Assembly (NCBI RefSeq): GCF_004402495.1
Contig: NZ_SOFH01000021.1
Coordinates: 82,734 to 146,733 of the forward strand
DNA from: Cryobacterium sp. HLT2-28
GTDB taxonomy: Bacteria > Actinomycetota > Actinomycetes > Actinomycetales > Microbacteriaceae
DNA length: 64,000 nt
Direction of reading: 5' to 3'
Below the pieces are notes generated by a model. It was not told the origin of the DNA. It did not search any database and saw only the letters and a program-made list of their open reading frames with translations. A program made the translations under genes and the position numbers. Positions 7,711 to 15,611 of the stretch are shown in pieces (the stretch's first letter is position 1; each line of letters opens with the position of its first letter).

Positions 7711-8640
7711 ATGAAGATTGACAAACGAACCGGCCGGTCCGTTCTGCTGGCAGCCTCGATCGGGGTCACCGCGGCGCTGGTGCTGGCGGCGTGCTCCGCC
7801 TCGGGCACCTCGCCGGCGCCGCAGGCGCCGTCCACTGCCGACGTCGACGCTGCCGCGGCGGCGGCGCTGCCGGCGAAGTACAAGGACGCAGGCACCATCA
7901 AGGTCGCCTCCGACATCCCGTTCCCGCCGATGGAGATGTTCGACGACAACCAGATGCTCACCGGGTTCGACTACGACCTCGCCCAGGCCATCGGCGCCAG
8001 ACTCGGCGTGACGATGGAACTGCAGACCCAGGCCTTCGACAGCATCATCCCCTCGCTCCAGTCCGGCAAGCACGACGTGATCATGTCCGGAATGAACGAC
8101 ACCCCCGAGCGCCAGAAGACGATCGACTTCGTCGACTACTTCCACGCCGGGTTCTCCATCCTCGTGCCCGCAGGGAACCCCGGCAAGATCGCCACGGTGC
8201 TCGACCTCTGCGGCAAGGACGTCGCCGTGCAGAAGGCGACCGTGCAGGCCGAGATCCTGCGCGGCTACGACGCCGAGTGCACGGCGGCCGGCTCCGGCCC
8301 GATGAAGATCGCCGAACTCCCACTGGAGACGGACGTGCAAACGGCGGTTCGCTCAGGAAAGGCCATCGCCGATGTCGTCGATTCCGCCGTCGCCTCCTAC
8401 GCGGCCCAGACCGCGGGCGGCGGGAAGCTGTTCGAAGTCGTGCGCGACCCGGCCAACCCGGCCGGCTACAACCCGGTCTACACCGGCATCGGCGTGCTCA
8501 AGAAGGATTCCGGGCTGAGCCAGGCCCTGCTGCTCGCATTGCAGGCTGTCGTGGCCGACGGCTCCTATGCGGAGATCCTGAAGAAGTACGACATGGGCGA
8601 CTACGCCGTCGACGCTGCCGGCCTCAACCTCGGGTCGTGA
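7711..8640 (+). CDS. amino acid ABC transporter substrate-binding lipoprotein
   Basis: A 309-residue SBP_bac_3 family protein. The signal peptide ends in a lipobox LAAC with Cys28 as the predicted lipidated residue. The binding fold follows from KVASDIPFPPMEMFDDN through the ligand-contacting MSGMNDTPERQKTIDFVDYF. The C-terminal half contains the hinge and KYDMGDYAVD. The Shine-Dalgarno AGGAGAG precedes the ATG. An 81-bp gap separates it from the racemase gene, and the permease gene begins 4 bp downstream. It should capture a polar or modified amino acid at the cell surface. Confidence 0.92.
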   Translation: MKIDKRTGRSVLLAASIGVTAALVLAACSASGTSPAPQAPSTADVDAAAAAALPAKYKDAGTIKVASDIPFPPMEMFDDNQMLTGFDYDLAQAIGARLGVTMELQTQAFDSIIPSLQSGKHDVIMSGMNDTPERQKTIDFVDYFHAGFSILVPAGNPGKIATVLDLCGKDVAVQKATVQAEILRGYDAECTAAGSGPMKIAELPLETDVQTAVRSGKAIADVVDSAVASYAAQTAGGGKLFEVVRDPANPAGYNPVYTGIGVLKKDSGLSQALLLALQAVVADGSYAEILKKYDMGDYAVDAAGLNLGS

Positions 8641-8644
8641 CCGG

Positions 8645-9628
8645 ATGACGCAGGCAACCCTGACCGGGTCAGGCCGTGCCCCCGCCGGCCCGGCGGTCGA
8701 GATCGACCCGGATGACATCGTCGCCGTGCCGCTCCGGCATCCGTGGCGCTGGATCCTCGCCGTCTTCCTGCTGATCGGATTCGTGAGCCTCGGCATCTCG
8801 CTCTGGCAGAACGAGAACATCGACCACCCCACGATCACCGAATTCATCTTCAACCCCCGGATCCTCAGTGGCGTCGTGCTCACCATCATGCTCACGGTCG
8901 TCGCCATGCTGGTGTCCTCCGTGCTGGGGGTGCTGCTCGCCGTGATGCGGCTCTCGAACAACCCGGTGATGAACACCCTGGCCTGGCTCTACGTCTGGGC
9001 GTTCCGTGGCACCCCCCTGCTGATCCAGATCGTGTTCTGGGGCTATCTCGGGCTGCTCTACTCTCAGATCTCGATGGGCATCCCGTTCACTGATTTCACG
9101 ATCTTCTCCGTCGACACGAACACGCTGATCCCGGCCCTCACGGCCGGGCTCCTCGCCCTCACCCTGAACCAGGCCGCCTACTCGGCGGAGATCGTGCGCT
9201 CCGGCATGCTCTCCGTCGATGAGGGCCAGTACGAGGCCGCCTACTCGGTCGGGATGAGCCCGGTCTTCACCCTGTTCAAGGTGGTCCTGCCCCAGGCGAT
9301 GCGGGTGATCATCCCGCCGATGGGCAATGAGACGATCTCGATGCTCAAGAACACCTCCCTGCTGTCGGTCATCGCCGTGCTCGAGCTCTACACGGTCGCC
9401 ACCCAGATCTCCTCCCAGAATCTGCGCCAGGTCGAGCTGCTCCTCGTCGTGAGCTGCTGGTATCTCTTCCTCACCTCTGTGCTGTCGATCCCGCAGTACT
9501 ACCTCGAGCGCTACTACGGCCGAGGCAAGGCCCGGAGCCTCCCGCCGACCCCGTTCCAACGACTCCGCGCCGCTCTCCGGCGCACCCCGATCAACACCCA
9601 CCGCACCGACAGTCAGGACGCCTCATGA
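8645..9628 (+). CDS. amino acid ABC transporter permease
   Basis: A 327-residue HisM/GlnP-type permease with a cytoplasmic N-terminal stretch of about 35 residues and five to six membrane helices. The EAA coupling loop is visible in EGQYEAAYSVGMSPVFTLFK and the following VVLPQAMRVIIPPMGNE. It is the only permease in the operon, so the channel is probably a homodimer. The start lies 4 bp after the binding-protein stop and the end overlaps the ATPase gene by 4 bp (ATGA). Confidence 0.93.
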   Translation: MTQATLTGSGRAPAGPAVEIDPDDIVAVPLRHPWRWILAVFLLIGFVSLGISLWQNENIDHPTITEFIFNPRILSGVVLTIMLTVVAMLVSSVLGVLLAVMRLSNNPVMNTLAWLYVWAFRGTPLLIQIVFWGYLGLLYSQISMGIPFTDFTIFSVDTNTLIPALTAGLLALTLNQAAYSAEIVRSGMLSVDEGQYEAAYSVGMSPVFTLFKVVLPQAMRVIIPPMGNETISMLKNTSLLSVIAVLELYTVATQISSQNLRQVELLLVVSCWYLFLTSVLSIPQYYLERYYGRGKARSLPPTPFQRLRAALRRTPINTHRTDSQDAS

Positions 9629-10476
9629 CCGGAGCAGGCCCAGGCACGTCCGTGGCGACCTCGCGAGCGACAACCGCGAGTCTCGCCTCCGAGCCGGATG
9701 CCCACGGGGTTGCGGTCGAACCGCTGCTCAGTGCCCTCAAAGTGCGCAAAAGCTACGGCGGAGTGGAGGTGCTGAAGGGCATCTCGCTCGCCGTGAACCC
9801 GGGGCAGGTCATGTGTCTCCTCGGGCCGTCGGGTTCGGGGAAGTCCACGTTCCTGCGCTGCATCAACCACCTCGAGCGCATCGACGGCGGCCGGATCTCG
9901 GTCGGCGGTGAACTCGTCGGCTACGCCCAGCGCAAAGACCGCATCTTCGAGATGAACCCTCGCGAGGTTGCCAGGCAGCGTCGAGGGATCGGCATGGTCT
10001 TCCAGCGCTTCAACCTCTTCCCGCATATGACCGCGCTCGAGAACATCACGGCCGCACCGATCGGGGTGCGCCGGATCTCCAAACAGATCGCGAAGGACCG
10101 CGGCCTCGAACTTCTCGACCGTGTGGGCCTGGCCAGCCTGGCCCAGTCGTATCCGGCCCAGCTTTCCGGTGGGCAGCAGCAGCGCGTCGCGATCGCCCGC
10201 GCGCTGGCCATGGATCCCCAGCTGCTCCTCTTCGACGAGCCGACCAGTGCCCTGGATCCCGAACTCGTCGGCGACGTGCTGGACGTGATGCGCACCCTTG
10301 CCGCGGACGGAATGACCATGGTCGTCGTGACCCACGAGATCGGCTTCGCCAGGGGCGCTGCCGATGTTGTGGTCTTCATGGACGGCGGGGTCGTCGTCGA
10401 GTCCGGGCCGCCGGCCGAGGTGCTCGACAACCCGCAGAGTCCGCGCACCCGGGCATTCCTGGACAGTGTGATCTAG
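9625..10476 (+). CDS. amino acid ABC transporter ATP-binding protein
   Basis: A 283-residue ATPase of the GlnQ/HisP type. Walker A GPSGSGKS is at residues 67-74. The signature LSGGQQQR, Walker B LLLFDEP, D-loop SALDP and switch His (VVVTHE) follow in order. The first 33 residues are an Ala/Thr-rich extension not usual in GlnQ. It completes the import cassette with the two preceding genes. It ends 79 bp before the Pvc16-AAA gene, and no terminator hairpin is evident there. Confidence 0.93.
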   Translation: MTGAGPGTSVATSRATTASLASEPDAHGVAVEPLLSALKVRKSYGGVEVLKGISLAVNPGQVMCLLGPSGSGKSTFLRCINHLERIDGGRISVGGELVGYAQRKDRIFEMNPREVARQRRGIGMVFQRFNLFPHMTALENITAAPIGVRRISKQIAKDRGLELLDRVGLASLAQSYPAQLSGGQQQRVAIARALAMDPQLLLFDEPTSALDPELVGDVLDVMRTLAADGMTMVVVTHEIGFARGAADVVVFMDGGVVVESGPPAEVLDNPQSPRTRAFLDSVI

Positions 10477-10555
10477 AAAGGGTCGACCTCGAACCGTCGC
10501 CGGAGTACCGTGACAACTGGGTGCGGGCTCACCGCGGCCAGAAGACGGAGTCGTC

Positions 10556-11509
10556 ATGTCGTCACTGACAAACTACGGCCAGGCGATCGCATCGACCACC
10601 ATCGCGCTTCAGGAACTGCTGACCTCTCCGCCGGTCGGGTTGCAGGCCACCATTCGGGCGCCCGGCGAGGCCCGGACCGGCCTGACCGGGGCGTCCGTGA
10701 ACCTGTTCCTCTACAGCGACGGCCTGATCAGCTACCGTGAGGCCAGCACCCAGCACGGCCCGAGCCGGGTCATCGCCGAGCTGCACTACCTGGTCAGCGC
10801 TTTTCCCGCGGACGACGGAGACACGGATGCCGCCAGCCACCGGGCCTTCGGCGCCGCCAGGGCCGCGATCGAGCGGCACCCGGTGCTCACCGTGCCGGTC
10901 GGGTCGGCGGACAGCCTCCAGGTCTGGCTCACCTCGTCGCCTCTTACCGCCGAGTCGCTCACCGCACTCTGGCTGGCGTCAGGGGCGCCGCTGCGGTTGT
11001 CCTTCGGGGTGATGGCGTCGTTCACCCTCGACGCGGCCGAACGGGTCGCCGTGGTCGGCACGGTGCACGACGTCGTGCAACTCGCCGGGGCGGGGGCGAT
11101 CGCCGTGTTCAGCGGCACGGATGCGGCGGCGAAGGCGGCCGCGGCGGCATCCGTGGCGCAGGAGCTGGGCAAGGCCCTCGTGACAGTGCCGCTCGCCTCG
11201 ATCGTCAGCCGCGACATGGACGAAACCGAGCACAATCTCACCGCGCTGTTCGAACAGGCCGAGCACCGGGGGGCTGTCCTGCTGATCGACGAGGCCGAGG
11301 ACCTGTTCGGCGTGCGCCCGGAGGTGCTCGACATCGACGACCCATACTCCGCGATCGAGATCGGCCAGGTTCTGGACCGGCTCGGCCGGTCGCCGAGCGT
11401 CGTGATCATCGCGATCCGGGACTCGGCCGGCGATGAGCTGGCCGACCGCGCCAGGGTCGAAGTGCGGTTCCCCGACGAGGGGCAGGCCGACCCGGCACCG
11501 GCCGGTTGA
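10556..11509 (+). CDS. Pvc16_N (DUF4255) domain fused to degenerate AAA+ domain
   Basis: The product is 317 residues. Residues 5-165 match the DUF4255/Pvc16 N-terminal domain of tail-terminator proteins from contractile injection systems: SVNLFLYSD, ELHYLVSAF, AARAAIERHPVL and LSFGVMASFTLD. Residues 180-305 match the AAA+ ATPases that accompany those systems (Pvc15-like). SRDMDETEHNLTALFEQAE resembles their S-x-GETE-NL motif and LLIDEAEDLFG is an intact Walker B (D245, E246). The Walker A region reads FSGTDAAAKAAAA and lacks GKT, so ATP hydrolysis is unlikely. No sheath, tube or baseplate genes are nearby. The start has GACGGAG upstream. Its function is unknown. Confidence 0.72.
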   Translation: MSSLTNYGQAIASTTIALQELLTSPPVGLQATIRAPGEARTGLTGASVNLFLYSDGLISYREASTQHGPSRVIAELHYLVSAFPADDGDTDAASHRAFGAARAAIERHPVLTVPVGSADSLQVWLTSSPLTAESLTALWLASGAPLRLSFGVMASFTLDAAERVAVVGTVHDVVQLAGAGAIAVFSGTDAAAKAAAAASVAQELGKALVTVPLASIVSRDMDETEHNLTALFEQAEHRGAVLLIDEAEDLFGVRPEVLDIDDPYSAIEIGQVLDRLGRSPSVVIIAIRDSAGDELADRARVEVRFPDEGQADPAPAG

Positions 11510-11512
11510 GCC

Positions 11513-11518
11513 TACGCT
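11513..11518 (+). promoter_or_regulatory. -10 element of small gene at 11525
   Basis: TACGCT lies six bases before ATG 11525, immediately after the stop of the Pvc16-AAA gene. It supports independent leaderless transcription of the small gene. Confidence 0.45.
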
Positions 11519-11524
11519 GGCTGT

Positions 11525-11815
11525 ATGCCCTCGTTCCGCATCGAAATGACCATCGGCGCGGTGAAACCGGGTGTCGCCCCGCAGTCCGTGCTCCCCGCCG
11601 CAGCCGCCGCGGCCGCCGCGCTGACCACCGTGGAGGCCTCCGACCTGGCCGTCGTGGCCGGTGCGGCCCGGGCGACCGTGCGGTTCAGCGCAGACGACCC
11701 GTCAGACGCGCTCCGGATCGGGCACGCCGTGCTCGTCGCCACCGGCAGGGTGGCCGATCCGCAGTCCTGGCGGGTGACCGAACGGATCAGAGGTCGCTGG
11801 CTCCCGGTGCGCTGA
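11525..11815 (+). CDS. conserved-looking small protein, function unknown
   Basis: The product is 96 residues with no signal peptide or membrane segment. It begins MPSFRIEMTIGAV, has an Ala-rich helix (residues 25-33) and ends in DPQSWRVTERIRGRWLPVR. I prefer this frame over the overlapping frames because a -10-like TACGCT is placed six bases before the ATG and the composition is protein-like. It lies 15 bp downstream of the Pvc16-AAA gene on the same strand and may be functionally linked, but I recognise no family. Confidence 0.62.
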   Translation: MPSFRIEMTIGAVKPGVAPQSVLPAAAAAAAALTTVEASDLAVVAGAARATVRFSADDPSDALRIGHAVLVATGRVADPQSWRVTERIRGRWLPVR

Positions 11816-11854
11816 CCCGCCCGGCGGCGCTCAGGCGCCCAGGCGCACCGCGGT

Positions 11855-12676
11855 TCAGCGCGGCCGGCGCTGCTCCGGCCTGGCCGGCGCGATGATCGTG
11901 GCCCGGTGCCCATCGGGGGAGGGCTGGTCGTCCGCACCGAGCACCTGGCTACGCTCGATGCCGTGGTGCCACCAGAGCGACGCGGTCCACGCGCTGACCA
12001 GGGCGTCGATCAGGTCCTCCCGGTGTTTGTAGGCCCGGTCGAGCAGCGGCGAGTGGCTGGTGACCAGGGCATCCGACACCGGGTGGGTGGACAGGTCCAG
12101 GGGTGGCGTCGCAGCATGCAGCCGCCATACCCGCTGGATGAGGTCGTCGCACACGAACGCCCGGGCGGCGCGACGCTGGTCGGGAGGGAGGGCCGAACCC
12201 ATCCGCTTGTACCGCGGCCGTTTGTCGTCGTACCCGAACTCCTCGGCGCCGACCAGGGTCGTGTACGGGTAGCACTCGAAGAAACTGGCGATGGCCGGGT
12301 CCACCGGCGACAGGCCGTCGGTGTAGGTCCAGCCGGATGCCTCGAGCCGACGACGGATCGATACGCCGCCCTGCCACGGGCGGGCGAGGTTGGAGGCGTT
12401 CGCGGAGACGAACCAGCCGCCGTAGCGGCTGCCGGTCTCACGTTCGCACAGTCGCATCCCGGAAGGATTGTTCACCACCAGCGGGGCGTCGATCGCGAGC
12501 ACCGCGCCCGGCTCCCACATCGAGTCGATCCACTCGAGCACGGCCTCGGTGCCCCTGGCCCAACCAGCACCGAGGACCTGGCCCTCTTCGTCGATGCAGG
12601 CCAGGCCGGTTTCGTTGGCGGGTTTGGTGGCCGTGCCTTCGGCCCAGGCCAGATCAACTCCGAGGAATCGCGTCAT
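11855..12676 (-). CDS. DUF429 family protein (RNase H-like fold)
   Basis: A 273-residue protein of the DUF429 family, predicted nucleases or nucleotide-binding proteins with an RNase H-like fold. Characteristic parts are FLGVDLAWAEG at the N-terminus (first acidic residue), VLAIDAPLVV (second acidic motif), FFECYPYTTLVG, and a C-terminal HREDLIDALVSAWTASLW with the final conserved Asp. It is soluble and a single gene, convergent with the small gene before it. Biochemical role unknown. Confidence 0.82.
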   Translation of the reverse strand: MTRFLGVDLAWAEGTATKPANETGLACIDEEGQVLGAGWARGTEAVLEWIDSMWEPGAVLAIDAPLVVNNPSGMRLCERETGSRYGGWFVSANASNLARPWQGGVSIRRRLEASGWTYTDGLSPVDPAIASFFECYPYTTLVGAEEFGYDDKRPRYKRMGSALPPDQRRAARAFVCDDLIQRVWRLHAATPPLDLSTHPVSDALVTSHSPLLDRAYKHREDLIDALVSAWTASLWWHHGIERSQVLGADDQPSPDGHRATIIAPARPEQRRPR

Positions 12677-12821
12677 GCGTCATAGATAGCACACGCGCCT
12701 GTCACCCGAAGTGGGCGTTCCGCCTACACCAGGGCATCCGGTAAAATCCGGCCGATTTTTCCGGCAGAGACCGCCGGGCGTAGCCTCGGAAGGTTGTCAC
12801 ACAGAACTGAGGTCGCCGAAA

Positions 12822-14294
12822 ATGAAGCAAAAACTACAACCGTCGACAAACGGAAAGGTCATCGCACTCGCGGTAGCCGGGGCCTTCGGAGGATTCCTCT
12901 TCGGGTTCGATGCGTCGGTCATCAATGGCGCCGTCAATGCCATTCAGGATGAGTACTCGCTCAACGCCACCCTGACGGGTCTGGCCGTGGCGAGCGCGCT
13001 GCTCGGAGCCGCGGGCGGTGCGTATCTCGGCGGGAGCGTGGGCGACCGGTTCGGTCGCATCCCCGTCATGCTGCTCGGCTCGATTATGTTCTTTATTAGC
13101 TCGGTTGGATCGGCCTTCGCCTTCGGCGTCTTCGACCTTGTGCTCTGGCGCATTGTCGGCGGCCTCGGGATCGGACTCGCCTCCGTTGTCGCTCCGGCGT
13201 ACATCGCCGAGATCTCGCCCCGGCAGTTGCGTGGGCGGCTGGGATCGCTCCAGCAACTCGCCATCACCATCGGCATTTTCTCGGCGCTGCTGTCCGACGC
13301 GGTCTTCGCCAATACCGCCGGCGGCGCCAGCGAACCGTCCCTGTTCGGGCTCGACGCCTGGCGCTGGATGTTCCTCGCCTGCGCCCTGCCCGCCGCCGTG
13401 TACTTCGTCATCGCCAGGCTCCTGCCGGAATCGCCGCGCTTCCTCGTGCTCAAGGAACGCGAGGACGAGGCCCGCACCGTCTTCGCGAAGCTCTGGCCGA
13501 ACGGCGACGTGGACCGTGAGATCCGCGACATCAAGACGTCGATCGCGGTCGACAAGCGCGCTGCCCGCTCCGGTTCGCTCCGGGGCAAGGCCCTGGGACT
13601 CCGGCCGATCGTCTGGGTCGGGATCATCCTGTCCGTCTTCCAGCAGTTCGTCGGCATCAACGTGATCTTCTTCTACTCGACCACGTTGTGGAAGGCGGTG
13701 GGCTTCGAGGAGTCCAGTTCCCTGACCATCTCCGTGTTCACCGGTCTCACCAACATCCTGGTCACCTTCGTCGCCATCGCGCTCGTCGACCGGATCGGCC
13801 GGCGGCCGATCCTGATGACCGGTTCGGTCGGGATGACCCTGTCGCTGGCCACCATGGCGATCGCGTTCAGCCAGGCGGTGACCGTGAACGGTGAACTCAG
13901 CCTGCCCGGCGCCTGGGGTCCGATCGCCCTGGTCGCGGCGAACGTGTTCGTGATCTTCTTCGGTGCGTCGTGGGGTCCGGTGGTCTGGGTGCTGCTCGGG
14001 GAGATCTTCCCGAACACGATCCGAGTGAAGGCCCTCGGAATCGCGGCCGCCGCGCAGTGGGTCGCCAACTTCCTGGTCGCCGTCACGTTCCCACCGCTGG
14101 CGGCGCTGTCGTTGCCGTTGACCTACGGGATGTACGCGGTGTTCGCGGCCCTGTCCTTCGTCTTCGTCCTGACCAAGATCCCGGAGACCAACGGGATGTC
14201 GCTCGACGAGGCGAACACCCTGCTGCCGCCGAAGAACGCGGCGAAGAAGGCCGCCGCGAGGCTCGCCGCGGAGAAGGTGCCCGTCAGGGTCTGA
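12822..14294 (+). CDS. sugar porter, major facilitator superfamily
   Basis: A 490-residue MFS transporter of the sugar porter family (XylE/GLUT/IolT type). It has twelve predicted helices, GGFLFGFDASVINGA in helix 1, the GDRFGR loop 2-3 motif, the R-G-R-L motif after helix 4 (ISPRQLRGRLGS), LPESPRFLVLK after helix 6, the sugar-binding QQFVGIN of helix 7, and PETNG at the C-terminus. The ATG at 12822 has GAGGT about nine bases upstream and fits the conserved N-terminus. It converges with the RNase H gene with 2 bp between stops. The likely substrate is a hexose, pentose or inositol by proton symport. Confidence 0.93.
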   Translation: MKQKLQPSTNGKVIALAVAGAFGGFLFGFDASVINGAVNAIQDEYSLNATLTGLAVASALLGAAGGAYLGGSVGDRFGRIPVMLLGSIMFFISSVGSAFAFGVFDLVLWRIVGGLGIGLASVVAPAYIAEISPRQLRGRLGSLQQLAITIGIFSALLSDAVFANTAGGASEPSLFGLDAWRWMFLACALPAAVYFVIARLLPESPRFLVLKEREDEARTVFAKLWPNGDVDREIRDIKTSIAVDKRAARSGSLRGKALGLRPIVWVGIILSVFQQFVGINVIFFYSTTLWKAVGFEESSSLTISVFTGLTNILVTFVAIALVDRIGRRPILMTGSVGMTLSLATMAIAFSQAVTVNGELSLPGAWGPIALVAANVFVIFFGASWGPVVWVLLGEIFPNTIRVKALGIAAAAQWVANFLVAVTFPPLAALSLPLTYGMYAVFAALSFVFVLTKIPETNGMSLDEANTLLPPKNAAKKAAARLAAEKVPVRV

Positions 14295-14296
14295 TC

Positions 14297-15046
14297 CTAG
14301 ATCAGGCCGCGCAGCAGCTCCTCGGAGCTGACCCCGAGGCGGCCGGCTCGCTCGGCGAGGCGCGCGTGCTCGTCGACGGAGAGTGTCAGCGAGATCGTGT
14401 GGCCGGGTGCGGCGGCCGCCTCCGGCCCGGCGGAATCGAACGAGAAGAGTTCGGGATGCGCCGAGCGGCCGGCGGGCTTCGAGGCCGGTGGCGCGGTGGC
14501 AGGCCGCTCCGCCGCACCGCGCCGCGCCGGCGTGCTGCGAACGACGGCGGTTGAGGCGTCGGGGGCCGGCACGAGGTCGCCGGTTCGCACCCACCCCGGG
14601 CCGGGCTTGAACGGGACCTTGCGCTGGAACGCATCGGAGACGGCGCGGGCGCGGCTGTCCGCGGCCTCGTTCAGCGGATGATTCGCGTGCCCCTTGACCC
14701 ATTCGAACCGGTATCTGCGGCCGACCAGCGCGGCGTCGATCTCCTGCAGCAGTTCGAGGTTGAGCACGGGCTTGCCGTCGGCCTTGCGCCAGCCCTTGGC
14801 CTTCCAGCCGCGCATCCATTTCGTCACGGAGTTGATCACGTACTGGCTGTCGCAGAGCACGAGAAGGTCGTCGTCGAGGTGCGCGGTCGCCCGGAACAGC
14901 TCCAGCACGGCCTTGAGTTCGCCCTGGTTGTTCGTGGCGTGCTCCCACCCGCCGGCAGCCCAGCAGAAGTCGTTGACGTACCACGCCCATCCGGCCGGAC
15001 CGGGGTTGCCGAGCGCGGAGCCGTCAGCGGCGGCGATGATGGTCAT
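14297..15046 (-). CDS. rnhA: ribonuclease HI with C-terminal extension
   Basis: The product is 249 residues. The N-terminal 140 residues are a complete RNase HI domain with catalytic D8, E43, D66 and D130 and the flexible-loop His120 (WVKGHANHPLNE). It hydrolyses RNA in RNA-DNA hybrids. After an Ala/Pro-rich linker (about 175-215), the last 35 residues (TISLTLSVDEHARLAERAGR and following) look like a ribbon-helix-helix or helical pair, which is absent from the 155-residue E. coli enzyme. The start is the ATG with GAAAGG upstream; an in-frame ATG 14 codons earlier lacks one. Confidence 0.9.
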   Translation of the reverse strand: MTIIAAADGSALGNPGPAGWAWYVNDFCWAAGGWEHATNNQGELKAVLELFRATAHLDDDLLVLCDSQYVINSVTKWMRGWKAKGWRKADGKPVLNLELLQEIDAALVGRRYRFEWVKGHANHPLNEAADSRARAVSDAFQRKVPFKPGPGWVRTGDLVPAPDASTAVVRSTPARRGAAERPATAPPASKPAGRSAHPELFSFDSAGPEAAAAPGHTISLTLSVDEHARLAERAGRLGVSSEELLRGLI

Positions 15047-15119
15047 TGCTGGCCTTTCGTCTGGTCCCGTGAACCGGGACCTGTCCATTTTGCCACCGGG
15101 ACGACGGCGACCCCGCCGC

Positions 15120-15125
15120 TAGGCT
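15120..15125 (+). promoter_or_regulatory. -10 element of leaderless Nudix gene
   Basis: TAGGCT is followed by six bases and ATG 15132, with no Shine-Dalgarno sequence in between. Confidence 0.5.
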
Positions 15126-15131
15126 CTGTTC

Positions 15132-15611
15132 ATGGCCACTCCCGACTTCATCCTCGGACTCCGCGAGAGCATCGGGCATGCCCCGTTGTGGCTGAGCGGC
15201 GTCACCGCTGTCGTCGTGCGGGATACCGAGGTGCTCCTCGTGCGCCGCGTCGACACGGGCCACTGGTCGTCCGTGGCCGGCGTCATCGATCCCGGTGAAG
15301 AGCCCGCGGATGCTGCGGCCCGCGAAATCCTCGAGGAGGCCGGTATCGTCGCCGAGGTGGAAGCCCTCGTCGGCGTCTTCACCCGCGAGCCGCTCAGCTA
15401 CGCGAACGGGGACCAGGCGCAGTACCTCGACCTCGTCTTCCGCTGTCGGTGGGTGAGCGGAGAGCCGCACCCCGCCGACGGTGAGAACACGGCGGCGGCG
15501 TGGTGGCCCCTCGACGCGCTCCCGGCGCTGCCGGGCACCCACGCCGAGCGGCTGCGGCTGGCGGTCTCCCATCAGGGCCCGGCGGCCTTTCGCCGCCGGA
15601 ACGGAGGCTAG
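15132..15611 (+). CDS. Nudix hydrolase
   Basis: A 159-residue protein with a perfect Nudix box from G50 to I72: Gly50, Glu56, then REILEEAGI starting at Arg64. It has the fold of small nucleoside-diphosphate-X hydrolases such as MutT-type or ADP-ribose pyrophosphatases. The preceding strand VVVRDTEVLLVRRVDTGHWS and the following YLDLVFRCRWVSGE strand are typical. The substrate cannot be told from sequence. Its stop overlaps the stop of the convergent marP-like gene by 3 bases (CTAG). Confidence 0.92.
   Translation: MATPDFILGLRESIGHAPLWLSGVTAVVVRDTEVLLVRRVDTGHWSSVAGVIDPGEEPADAAAREILEEAGIVAEVEALVGVFTREPLSYANGDQAQYLDLVFRCRWVSGEPHPADGENTAAAWWPLDALPALPGTHAERLRLAVSHQGPAAFRRRNGG

Noticed and set aside
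10556..11509. A contractile injection system locus around the Pvc16-like gene
   Set aside because: Flanking genes encode an ABC importer, DUF429 and a sugar transporter; no sheath, tube, spike or baseplate gene was found on either strand.
12834..14990. A 718-codon open frame on the minus strand over the sugar transporter and RNase H genes
   Set aside because: It is antisense to two well-supported genes, has Arg/Gly/Pro-rich composition with no domain, and arises from high third-position GC. The same applies to minus-strand frames at 31627-34608 and 58597-61392 and to many smaller ones.
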